Source of the DNA: COMBO-56-21 sp041494275
GTDB lineage: Archaea > Thermoplasmatota > Thermoplasmata > UBA10834
DNA length: 8,100 nucleotides
Reading direction: 5' to 3'
Assembly (NCBI GenBank): GCA_041494275.1
Contig: JBGQAM010000070.1
Location: 1 to 8,100 of the forward strand
In this document: in pieces, positions 1 to 6,317 of the stretch
Numbering within the stretch: position 1 is the stretch's first letter
How the letters are laid out: each line of letters opens with the position of its first letter
The notes under the pieces: generated by a model
The model's database searches: none
Told to the model about the DNA's origin: nothing
What the model saw: the letters and a program-made list of their open reading frames with translations, nothing else
Translations under genes and position numbers: made by a program

Positions 1-30
1 GGATCGATCAAGCTGAGGGAGGGCGAGTGA
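1..30 (+). CDS. iorA: Indolepyruvate oxidoreductase alpha subunit, C-terminal end (partial)
   Basis: Frame 1 reads GSIKLREGE followed by TGA at 28-30. The alpha subunit of indolepyruvate:ferredoxin oxidoreductase ends in a ferredoxin-like 4Fe-4S domain whose last cysteine-proline is followed by a stretch of the type GAIK..EGE, and the nine residues here fit that tail. The stop lies one base before the iorB ATG, the usual tight iorA-iorB arrangement. The other two forward frames fit less well: one meets a stop at once and the other reads through into iorB out of frame. The call rests on nine residues plus context, so it is likely but not proven. Confidence 0.6.
   Translation, partial: GSIKLREGE
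15..23 (+). promoter_or_regulatory. Shine-Dalgarno site of iorB
   Basis: GAGGGAGGG lies 8 nt before the ATG at 32 and is complementary to the CCUCC core at the 3' end of 16S rRNA. It supports the ATG at 32 as the iorB start. It lies inside the last codons of the upstream gene, so the two are probably translated from one transcript. Confidence 0.6.
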
Positions 31-31
31 G

Positions 32-676
32 ATGGCTGGCAAGGAATTCAGCGTCTACATGGCGGGTGTGGGAGGCCAGGGCTTGGTCCTCCTTTCGAAC
101 GTGATCGGCTCTGCGTGTGCTCTCGCAGGGATACGCGCTCTGACGGGCGAGCAGCACGGCCTGTCCCAGAGGAGCGGGTCTATAAACGTACATATGAGGA
201 TAGGAGAGGACATCCGGTCGCCCTTGATCCCCATCGGGAGCGCCGACGCGATCCTCACGCTGGACGCGTTGGAGGCGCTCAGGTATGTTGAGTATCTGAG
301 ACCTGGCGGAGTCGTACTGACGAACTCGAGGGTGCAACATCCGATAATCGAGACGCGAGCGCACATGAAGGACAAGGCTGTGAAGTACCTGTCGGTCGAG
401 GATGTCAAGACCAGACTATCGCAGGTCACCGACAAGATTGCAGTCATCGACGCTCTCGGCATCGCGAAGAAGGCCGGGAACCCGCTGACGGAGAACATGG
501 TCATGCTGGGGGCGCTCAGCACCCTGGAAGCGTTTCTGGTGCCTGAGGAGTCGCTGAAGAAGTCGATCTCGGACAACGTGCCCAAGAAGGCCGTCGACGT
601 GAACCTGAAGGCCTTCGACCTCGGAAAGGCTGCAGCGTACGAACATCTCTGCAACATAGTTAAGTGCAAAAAGTGA
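32..676 (+). CDS. iorB: Indolepyruvate:ferredoxin oxidoreductase, beta subunit
   Basis: A 214-residue protein of the gamma/beta-type subunit family of 2-oxoacid:ferredoxin oxidoreductases. With IorA it forms the cytoplasmic enzyme that oxidatively decarboxylates indolepyruvate and other aryl-pyruvates to aryl-acetyl-CoA, reducing ferredoxin; the substrates come from transamination of aromatic amino acids. The family signature is clear: the glycine-rich loop AGVGGQG at residues 11-17, then GEQHGLSQRSGSINVHMRIG at about 39-58, and the ADAILTLDALEALR segment at 71-84. Length is near the usual 190-210 residues. The start has a good Shine-Dalgarno site and lies one base after the stop of the probable iorA, so the pair is likely co-transcribed and translationally coupled. 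The TGA at 674-676 lies just before phzF. The beta subunit carries no cofactor-binding cysteine cluster itself; thiamine diphosphate and Fe-S centres belong to IorA. Confidence 0.93.
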   Translation: MAGKEFSVYMAGVGGQGLVLLSNVIGSACALAGIRALTGEQHGLSQRSGSINVHMRIGEDIRSPLIPIGSADAILTLDALEALRYVEYLRPGGVVLTNSRVQHPIIETRAHMKDKAVKYLSVEDVKTRLSQVTDKIAVIDALGIAKKAGNPLTENMVMLGALSTLEAFLVPEESLKKSISDNVPKKAVDVNLKAFDLGKAAAYEHLCNIVKCKK

Positions 677-693
677 CTTTCGGTCTCGATCGC

Positions 694-1620
694 ATGAAAA
701 AGGCAAGATTCGTTCGAGTCGATGTCTTTGCGAACAAGCCGTTCGGGGGGAACCCTCTTGCGGTGTTCCCCGACGCGAAAAGACTGACGCCTGGAGAAAT
801 GCAGCTTCTGGCCATGGAGATGAACCTCTCAGAGACGACCTTTGTCGTTCCCCCGACTCCGGGCTCCGGGGAGGACTTCAGAGTGCGGATATTCGTGCCA
901 GACATGGAAATACCCTACGCTGGCCACCCGACAATCGGCACATTCTATGTTCTCGCGAAGGAGGGCAGGATCAAGCTGAAGAGTCCAATGACCACGGTGA
1001 AGATGGAAGTAAAGGCGGGCGTCATGCCTGTTGAGATCTACTCTTCAAAAGGCGTCGTCAGCAGGATAGTCACCGTGCAGAACAAGCCGGAATTTGGCCC
1101 AGTCATCGATGATACTGGCTTGATAGCTGATGCATTGTCGCTCTCTAAGTCAGACCTCCGACTCGATGAAGCACCTCCGCAGTATGTATCAACTGGGCTG
1201 CCTTGGATAATCGTGCCTGTGAAGACTCGAAAAGCGGTCGAGAAAGCGTCGGGAAACGCAGCAGTGTTCGCTGACCTGAGAAAGAAGCTTCCGAACAACA
1301 TCGCCGATCTCTACGTGACCTGTCTCGATCCCGTCGACCCGAAGTCAACTACCCACTCTAGGGGACTCTCCCTGGTATCTAGAAACGTAGTCGAAGACCC
1401 TGCGACTGGAAGCGCAAGCGGATGTCTAGGAGCATTCCTTGTCGGGAAGAGACTAATCCCAGTCAGCAGGGTCACCAAGATAACGAACGAGCAGGGCTAC
1501 GAGATCGGCCGACCCAGCAAGATCGCGATCGAGGTTCGAACAGCCAATGACGGAGGGATCGAGTCTGTGAGAGTGGGCGGATCAGTAGTCCACATGATGG
1601 ATGGCACTGCCTACCTCTAG
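694..1620 (+). CDS. PhzF family isomerase-like protein
   Basis: A protein of about 308 residues from the PhzF (phenazine biosynthesis-like) family, which has two similar halves of diaminopimelate-epimerase-like fold. Family signatures are present in order: FANKPFGGNPLAVF at residues 12-25; NLSETTFV with the conserved acid/base glutamate at about E47; AGHPTIGT with H78; and EDPATGSASG with D235 and S240. These match the positions of E45, H74, D208 and S213 in PhzF itself, so an active isomerase is expected, but the substrate cannot be read from the sequence. Nothing nearby suggests phenazine synthesis; most archaeal and bacterial members are of unknown function. The ATG at 694 is chosen because the family's conserved beginning (a phenylalanine-rich VDVF strand) starts four to seven residues after it. 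In-frame GTG codons at 664 and 673 would overlap iorB by 13 or 4 nt. No strong Shine-Dalgarno site precedes any of the three. It probably follows iorB on one transcript. Confidence 0.88.
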   Translation: MKKARFVRVDVFANKPFGGNPLAVFPDAKRLTPGEMQLLAMEMNLSETTFVVPPTPGSGEDFRVRIFVPDMEIPYAGHPTIGTFYVLAKEGRIKLKSPMTTVKMEVKAGVMPVEIYSSKGVVSRIVTVQNKPEFGPVIDDTGLIADALSLSKSDLRLDEAPPQYVSTGLPWIIVPVKTRKAVEKASGNAAVFADLRKKLPNNIADLYVTCLDPVDPKSTTHSRGLSLVSRNVVEDPATGSASGCLGAFLVGKRLIPVSRVTKITNEQGYEIGRPSKIAIEVRTANDGGIESVRVGGSVVHMMDGTAYL

Positions 1621-4205
1621 GACAGCGGCGGTTCCAGGCTCTGAAGCTGTATCTTGAAAACCGCTCCCTGAGTGTGGTCTCCCTTTACCCTGTCTTCCAC
1701 CCAGACTCTCCCACGATACCTCTTCGAGAGGGTCATCACGATGTGGAGTCCCATGCCGGAACCCTTCTTCGGCGCTTTGGAGAACCTGTCGAAGATAATC
1801 GGCTTCGCTTCATCGGATACGCCGCACCCGTGATCTGCAATCGATATCGTCAATACCCTCTTCTCATCGACGGACGCCCGCTCAATGTTGATGACTATCT
1901 CGACAGGTTCATGGGAGTCGTACTTGACGGCGTTCGTCAGGATGTTGATGAATACCTCGCGGACAAGCTCATCGGCTTCCACGAAATAGAGTCCTTTGTC
2001 AGCATTCGATTTGCAGACCACCTTTCGGCCGGGGTAGTACTGCGATACGCTCTTTTGACACTCGAGCAGGACGGCACCGACGTCGATCTTCATGAGTTCA
2101 ACATCACCGAAAGTCATCCTCGACATCGTCCTAACATTGCCCGCGAGCCAACTCGTGTTCATCACCTGCTCGCCGACCTTGTCCAAGAGGGCAAGATGGT
2201 CTGGCTGGCTGGTCTTCATCCTGAGAAGATCAAGGTAGCCTAGGATCGCCTGATTGAAGTTCTTGATGTCATGCGACAGGACATCGGTATAGAGCTCCGA
2301 GTTCTTCCTGCTCTCTATGTGCTCTTCGAACATCTTCGCGTTCTCGATCGCAATACCTGCCAGGCTCGCGAATATCTCGATGACCTCTATGGTGTCTTGG
2401 TCTGGAATTCGATCGTCCCTTGGCTTCAGGGTCTCCAGATATGCCAAGGGCACTCCTTCTTTGTCGAATATCAGCGTGTCGATGTAGTCCAACTCATGCC
2501 AGCGCCCCTTTCCAGCGCGCGGGATTCTGATAAGCTCTGGATCCGGGTAGTAGGCGAGCTCGTCAGTCGAGAGCGTCTGGAGACTCTCCGCCGGCGAGTA
2601 GTAACTCATGCGGCCCATCTTCGTCCACCATCTTGAATACGGTCCGCCGGAGGTTGGAGCTCCGGAGCCTGCTAGCGTGTCGACGAATTCCACAGGGTAA
2701 GCGTGTCGCTTGATTTGTTCGACTGCCTTCTGAGAGTAGCCGTACAAGGCCTCGACCTTGTAGACATCGAGCTCGCGGTGCTTTACTGCGAGCACCATCC
2801 GCTTCGTGCCTACTAGTCTTGCCAGAGTCTTCAAAAGGTTGTCCAGCATCTGGTCGAGGTCCCTGACATACATTATTCCCGACACCAAGTCGAGGATTCG
2901 CGAGAGCTGCTCAGTCCTTTGGCTGGTGACTCTGAGCGCCATCTCCCTCTCATGAGACAGCCTTGCATTCTCAATCGCAACCTCCGCAAGCGAGGTGAAT
3001 ATCTCGATGGTCTCGATTGTCTCTCTGGAGGGGGCCCTGCCGTCCTTCGGGTCCGTAGGATAGAGGACTCCGACGATCCTGCCAGCGGAATCGTGCAGTG
3101 CAAAGGCGAGGTAGTCACCCTCCCGGAATTCGTCCTTCTTGCGCGGACCTATCTTCCCGGCGGGCTCCGCAACCTTAGGGGCAATGAAATAGCTCTTGGC
3201 ACGCGGACTTACAGCCTCAATGGGCGTCATGTAAGCAGACTTGCCTACCCTCTTCTCCTCCCTCAGATCTTCGAGTATCACATCAGTCGGGATTGTTCGC
3301 AGCTTGACCTCCTTCGCAACGTCTTCGCCGTATCCGAACACGGCTATCCACTTGAAGAGTGCCTCCAGCTCATCGTAGACGACAAGGCTGACCTTGCCAA
3401 AGCCGAACAGAGATGAGACGGAAGTCAGAATCATATCAGATAGCTTCCGAAGATCTCTCTCGGATACGATGGATGACGCTATGCTGAGTATGTCCTCGAG
3501 GAGGTCAGTTCGGTGAGCGGCTGCAGCGGAGGGAGTGAAGGAGCCAGGAGTGTCGCGCATTTCTCTCATGAGGGCAAATGACATGAGCTCCGTGAAGAGC
3601 TCCACCAATTCGACGGTCTCCCTTGAGAGCAACTTGCCGTCGCACGAGTAGTCGAGTTCGAGTGTCGCGAGCAATTCTCCTCCTATGCCTCGCATAGCGA
3701 GCCGGTAGTGATCGGCCTCGTGCCATTCATCAGGGGTCTTTCTCGGAAGACGAACATTCTCAGGATGCCTGTAGTAGGATGGATGGTCGGCGAACGGGTC
3801 GCCTTCGACTATCTTGATCCAGTCTTCTGCAGGTACGTAGAAAGAATTCTTTGTGAACCTGAACTTGTCCGCCATGGTTCTGCCCAGCAGGTCCTTCGGA
3901 TAGTAGTCTGCGCCCATGTTCGCAACTATCTTCTCTGCGCTATCCTTCGGAAAGCCGTACGTGACCCAACGCAATGAAGGACAGGCCTCACCCCTGGCAA
4001 TCTCGAAAAACATCGCTTCGATGCCAAACAATTCGGAGATCGCCGTCAGCGCACGGTCGATGACGTCGGGAAGCGATCTGCCTCCTACAATCATGGCACT
4101 AATCTCGCCGAGGGCGTTTCTCACCCTCTTGTCGTCGCTGCTCGCCGGGCGGACACTTGCCTTCCACGGTTTCCCGGGGATGATGATGTAGTTCTCAGCA
4201 GACAT
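1617..4205 (-). CDS. Soluble sensor histidine kinase with three GAF-like domains
   Basis: About 862 residues from the ATG at 4205 (883 from an ATG at 4268; residue numbers below use the longer form). Three GAF-like sensor units come first, about 50-240, 255-440 and 455-650, each ending in a similar helix (e.g. IEIFTSLAEVAIENAR, IEIFASLAGIAIENAK). Then follow a dimerisation/phosphoacceptor helix with H666 in SHDIKN, and a HATPase_c domain with N-box N775/N779, G1 box DHGCG at 812-816, F-box FDRF at 826-829 and G2 box GSGMG at 836-840. All catalytic motifs are intact. I see no signal peptide or membrane segment, so it should sense a cytoplasmic ligand or protein. No receiver domain or response regulator is in the window: an orphan kinase as far as can be seen. 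Start choice: a TATA box at 4270-4276 abuts the upstream ATG, so a normal archaeal transcript (start near 4247) would exclude it. GGAGGTG at 4221-4227 precedes a TTG at 4214 (6 nt) and the ATG at 4205 (15 nt). Confidence 0.9.
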   Translation of the reverse strand: MSAENYIIIPGKPWKASVRPASSDDKRVRNALGEISAMIVGGRSLPDVIDRALTAISELFGIEAMFFEIARGEACPSLRWVTYGFPKDSAEKIVANMGADYYPKDLLGRTMADKFRFTKNSFYVPAEDWIKIVEGDPFADHPSYYRHPENVRLPRKTPDEWHEADHYRLAMRGIGGELLATLELDYSCDGKLLSRETVELVELFTELMSFALMREMRDTPGSFTPSAAAAHRTDLLEDILSIASSIVSERDLRKLSDMILTSVSSLFGFGKVSLVVYDELEALFKWIAVFGYGEDVAKEVKLRTIPTDVILEDLREEKRVGKSAYMTPIEAVSPRAKSYFIAPKVAEPAGKIGPRKKDEFREGDYLAFALHDSAGRIVGVLYPTDPKDGRAPSRETIETIEIFTSLAEVAIENARLSHEREMALRVTSQRTEQLSRILDLVSGIMYVRDLDQMLDNLLKTLARLVGTKRMVLAVKHRELDVYKVEALYGYSQKAVEQIKRHAYPVEFVDTLAGSGAPTSGGPYSRWWTKMGRMSYYSPAESLQTLSTDELAYYPDPELIRIPRAGKGRWHELDYIDTLIFDKEGVPLAYLETLKPRDDRIPDQDTIEVIEIFASLAGIAIENAKMFEEHIESRKNSELYTDVLSHDIKNFNQAILGYLDLLRMKTSQPDHLALLDKVGEQVMNTSWLAGNVRTMSRMTFGDVELMKIDVGAVLLECQKSVSQYYPGRKVVCKSNADKGLYFVEADELVREVFINILTNAVKYDSHEPVEIVINIERASVDEKRVLTISIADHGCGVSDEAKPIIFDRFSKAPKKGSGMGLHIVMTLSKRYRGRVWVEDRVKGDHTQGAVFKIQLQSLEPPLS

Positions 4206-4220
4206 CTCGCCCAAACCCAA

Positions 4221-4227
4221 CACCTCC
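4221..4227 (-). promoter_or_regulatory. Shine-Dalgarno motif inside the longest kinase reading frame
   Basis: On the minus strand GGAGGTG lies 6 nt before an in-frame TTG (4214) and 15 nt before ATG (4205). A strong site here favours initiation downstream of the first possible ATG at 4268. Confidence 0.45.
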
Positions 4228-4269
4228 AAGTGCTGGCCAGACCTGATAGCCAATGATTGACTTGGCATC

Positions 4270-4276
4270 TATATAA
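4270..4276 (-). promoter_or_regulatory. Archaeal TATA box (box A) for the histidine kinase gene
   Basis: Minus-strand TTATATA within CTATTATATAG is a close match to the archaeal box A consensus. With the usual spacing of about 25 nt the transcript would begin near 4247, giving a leader of about 35-45 nt containing the GGAGGTG motif before TTG 4214 or ATG 4205. Confidence 0.55.
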
Positions 4277-4313
4277 TAGCAGACAGGCAAGTATCATAAT
4301 CCCTTGCAGGCGG

Positions 4314-4324
4314 GAATGACATTC
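4314..4324. repeat. Short inverted repeat GAATG-A-CATTC
   Basis: A perfect 5-bp-arm palindrome in the divergent intergenic region, about 40 bp upstream of the kinase TATA box. Arms this short occur by chance in a region of this size, so it is only a candidate operator. Confidence 0.25.
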
Positions 4325-4336
4325 AACTGCAGATAA

Positions 4337-4354
4337 CTAGATCACGCCATCTAG
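4337..4354. repeat. Inverted repeat CTAGAT-N6-ATCTAG in the divergent promoter region
   Basis: Perfect 6-bp arms separated by CACGCC, about 60 bp upstream of the kinase TATA box and about 45 bp upstream of the TATA-like element of the diiron gene. The layout (two half-sites, arm centres 12 bp apart) would suit a dimeric helix-turn-helix regulator acting on either gene. No regulator gene is in view. Confidence 0.35.
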
Positions 4355-4372
4355 ATGATTCTCGCCAGGTTC

Positions 4373-4383
4373 AACGATTCGTT
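4373..4383. repeat. Short inverted repeat AACGA-T-TCGTT
   Basis: A perfect 5-bp-arm palindrome 16 bp upstream of the TATA-like element of the diiron gene, where an archaeal activator or repressor could bind. It is as likely to be chance as the other 5-bp repeat in this region. Confidence 0.25.
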
Positions 4384-4399
4384 ATGCTAATGCGCAATC

Positions 4400-4407
4400 C
4401 TTATTAT
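4400..4407 (+). promoter_or_regulatory. TATA-like element upstream of the diiron protein gene
   Basis: CTTATTAT resembles archaeal box A, in an AT-rich patch of otherwise GC-rich DNA. A start about 25 nt downstream (near 4429) would leave a leader of about 17 nt to the ATG at 4446. Confidence 0.35.
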
Positions 4408-4445
4408 CGATGGGCACGTTTGTTCAGCAAAGATAGACCGGGGGA

Positions 4446-4936
4446 ATGAAACCACGAACATCAAGGAGATACTGGCGACCGCGATCGAATTCGAACGCTT
4501 CGGTGTTGAGTACTACGCCAGGTTCAGGGAACTCGTCGGCGATGAGAAGGCGAAACCGCTCATGAAGGGACTCTCAGAGGACGAGAAGGAGCACGCGCGG
4601 ATCCTCACTGCCGAGTTGAAGGCCCTTGGTGGCTCGGTCAAAGCTCCATCGAAGGAAATGCTGAACAAGGGGCTCGCTGAGATCTTCCCAGAGAAGGTCA
4701 GGAAGAACTCGATCGAGGCGAAGGACGCCATATCGGCTCTCAAACTTGGGATAAGGACCGAACAGAGATCCATCGACTTCTACTCGAAGAACGCGACCAA
4801 GGCAGATGAGAGACTCAAGAGGATTTTCAACAAGCTCGAGAAGATGGAGCGCGGGCACAAGGAGATGCTCGAAGAGAACCTGAAGTATCTGGAAGACGAC
4901 GGTTCCTGGTACGGCTACGTGCCTTTCCTAGATTGA
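4446..4936 (+). CDS. Rubrerythrin-like diiron (ferritin-like) protein, with apparent frameshift after the start codon
   Basis: A four-helix ferritin-like protein of about 163 residues, without a rubredoxin domain. Ligand pattern for a diiron site is complete when read from the open frame: E17 in helix 1 (EFERFGVEYY), E47xxH50 in helix 2 (EDEKEH), E106 in helix 3 (TEQRSIDFY) and E135xxH138 in helix 4 (MERGH). The tail WYGYVP is also typical of the family. Such proteins usually act in peroxide or oxygen detoxification or as uncharacterised oxidases in the cytoplasm. Oddity: the coding frame is open from 4391 but has no ATG, GTG or TTG before 4562, and starting at 4562 would remove helix 1 and one ligand. 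The ATG at 4446 is one base out of frame; adding a single A to the AAA at 4449-4451 gives MKTTNIKEIL and joins it to the open frame. A sequencing or assembly error in a homopolymer or a real mutation are both possible. It is probably monocistronic or leads the following genes. Confidence 0.82.
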
Positions 4937-4950
4937 ACGCGGGACCGCGT
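4937..4950. repeat. Inverted repeat ACGCGG-GA-CCGCGT directly after the diiron gene stop
   Basis: A perfect 14-bp inverted repeat that begins at the base after the TGA. As RNA it could form a 5-bp GC-rich stem with a GGAC loop, but no T-run follows, so a terminator is not supported. It may instead be a protein-binding site about 25 bp upstream of the DUF1015 TATA-like element. Confidence 0.35.
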
Positions 4951-4975
4951 CACCGTCAGAAGTGCTATGCCAACC

Positions 4976-4982
4976 TATTTTA
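4976..4982 (+). promoter_or_regulatory. TATA-like element upstream of the DUF1015 gene
   Basis: TATTTTA, within CTATTTTAGA, is the only AT-rich patch in the 86-nt gap. Its centre lies about 44 nt before the TTG at 5023, so a transcript starting near 5004 would have a leader of about 19 nt carrying the GGGGAG motif at 5008-5013. Confidence 0.4.
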
Positions 4983-5022
4983 GATGGCCGTCGCATCAAC
5001 CCGTTCTGGGGAGTAGGGTCAG

Positions 5023-6309
5023 TTGGCGACGGTAGTCCCTTTCAATGCTTTGTTCTACAATAGCGCTAGATTCGGAAAGGATGTTTCCCGGTTCGTGGCG
5101 CCGCCGTACGATGTAATCGACAGGGTCATGGAGAAGAGGCTCAAAGATGACAGACTCAACATAACGCATGTGACGCTGGGCGATGAAGCAGACGCCTATG
5201 AAATTGCAAGCAGACGGCTTCAAAGGTGGGTCAACGATGAGGTTCTCGTCGTCGATTCCAAGAATTGTCTGTACGTCTATGAGCAGACGTTCAGCAGCCC
5301 AGACGGTTCGCCTAGGATCAGATCCGGGATAGTTGCCCTCACAAAGCTAGAGGATTTCTCGAAAGGCGTGGTCCTGCCACACGAGAAGACCATTCCCAAG
5401 CACAGGGCCGACAGGATGAATCTGATGTGCGCCGTGAATGGGAATCCAGAACAGGTATTCCTTCTCTATGATGACCCGACGGAGGAGATCGAATGGATCC
5501 TGCTCGAAACGCGAAAGCGTGATGAGGTCATGAGATTCATCGATCCGGAGGGTGTCCATCACAGAATGATAAGGATCTCGGAACCGGATCTGATTGACAG
5601 GATTGTCAGGCTGCTGGAACCCGCGAAGCTGCTGATCGCGGATGGGCATCACCGGTACGAAACGGGCCTCGATTTCAGGAACAAGATGCGCATGAAGGAC
5701 GGCTCCAGGGAGGGCACGATGCCATACGACTTCATCCTGGCGACGCTTGTCAGCTTCCGCAACCCGGGGCTGGTGATATACCCGACACACAGGCTGATCC
5801 AGAGGGTCGATGAGAAGCTGATCTCGCAACTCCCGACGGCGCTCGAAGAGGAATTCGAACTGAAAGAGATGCCTGGCCCCGACGAACTTGCGGCCGCGGT
5901 CGAGAAATCGCAGGTGAAAGCATTTGGCGTCTGGATACCATCATCGAAGCACTTCCTGTTCGCGACGCCCAGAGCAAAGCAAGCATCCAGAAATCCGATG
6001 GATGACCTCCCAGTCTACATAGTCCAGGAAAGGGTATTGAAGAGACTCTTGGAATATACACCGGAAATGCTTGACACGAAGGTGAACATCGAGTACGTGA
6101 AAGGCACCGGTCCTACGAAGGACGCCATGGTGACCGGCGAGTATCAAGCGTGCTTCTTCGTGAAACCTCCGACAGTCCAGCAGGTCATGGCGATCGCAGA
6201 GACGGGCCAGCTCATGCCGCACAAGTCAACATATTTCTTCCCGAAGATCTGGTCGGGCGCCGTCCTGTACCTGTTCCGACTCGTCAACGCGAAGACTATG
6301 AAGCAGTAA
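5023..6309 (+). CDS. DUF1015 family protein (COG4198)
   Basis: A 428-residue full-length member of DUF1015. Family motifs are seen in order: the N-terminal VAPPYDVI at 25-32; VLPHEKTIPKHRADR at 117-131; LIADGHHRYETG at 204-215; and the C-terminal block VNIEYVKG at 354-361 followed by FFVKPPTVQQVMAIAETGQ and MPHKSTYFFPKIWSG at 398-412. The family's function is not established. The DGHHRYE element resembles the GHHR/GERR-type motif of ParB/sulfiredoxin-fold proteins, which include nucleotide-dependent enzymes such as the archaeal serine kinase SerK, so a nucleotide- or phosphate-linked role is a reasonable guess only. No membrane segment or signal peptide is visible. The start is TTG at 5023, with GGGGAG 9 nt upstream and the family's usual N-terminus (VVPFNALFYN) right after. 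The deacylase gene begins 8 nt after its TAA, so the two are probably co-transcribed. Confidence 0.9.
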   Translation: MATVVPFNALFYNSARFGKDVSRFVAPPYDVIDRVMEKRLKDDRLNITHVTLGDEADAYEIASRRLQRWVNDEVLVVDSKNCLYVYEQTFSSPDGSPRIRSGIVALTKLEDFSKGVVLPHEKTIPKHRADRMNLMCAVNGNPEQVFLLYDDPTEEIEWILLETRKRDEVMRFIDPEGVHHRMIRISEPDLIDRIVRLLEPAKLLIADGHHRYETGLDFRNKMRMKDGSREGTMPYDFILATLVSFRNPGLVIYPTHRLIQRVDEKLISQLPTALEEEFELKEMPGPDELAAAVEKSQVKAFGVWIPSSKHFLFATPRAKQASRNPMDDLPVYIVQERVLKRLLEYTPEMLDTKVNIEYVKGTGPTKDAMVTGEYQACFFVKPPTVQQVMAIAETGQLMPHKSTYFFPKIWSGAVLYLFRLVNAKTMKQ

Positions 6310-6317
6310 ATAGCGGT

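Noticed and set aside
55..669. Minus-strand open frame of 204 codons opposite iorB
   Set aside because: The plus strand encodes a clear IorB with conserved motifs; the antisense product has no family features.
664..693. GTG at 664 as the PhzF-family start
   Set aside because: The ten extra residues are not like the family's N-terminus, would overlap iorB by 13 nt, and no Shine-Dalgarno site supports it; it is kept only as an alternative.
694..1620. Phenazine biosynthesis
   Set aside because: PhzF-like proteins are widespread without phenazine pathways, and no other phz gene is nearby.
1674..2243. Plus-strand open frame of 189 codons opposite the kinase
   Set aside because: It lies fully antisense to the well-supported kinase ATPase domain, and its protein has no recognisable motifs; GC-rich coding DNA commonly leaves such open frames. 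The same applies to the open frames at 2271-2636 and 2919-3416.
4446..4565. A separate 39-codon leader peptide beginning at ATG 4446
   Set aside because: The other frame over the same bases encodes the expected ferritin-like first helix, so a missing base explains the sequence better than an independent arginine/serine-rich peptide, although the ATGA overlap would allow coupling.
4937..4950. Intrinsic terminator after the diiron gene
   Set aside because: The inverted repeat is not followed by a run of T, and its full 6-bp arms leave a loop of only two bases.
5347..5829. Minus-strand open frame of 160 codons opposite the DUF1015 gene
   Set aside because: It is a shadow of conserved DUF1015 sequence with no start signal or motif of its own.
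6150..6317. In-frame extension of the deacylase to an ATG at 6150
   Set aside because: It overlaps the conserved C-terminus of the DUF1015 protein by 160 nt and its residues show no amidohydrolase similarity; the normal N-terminal beta domain begins after 6318.
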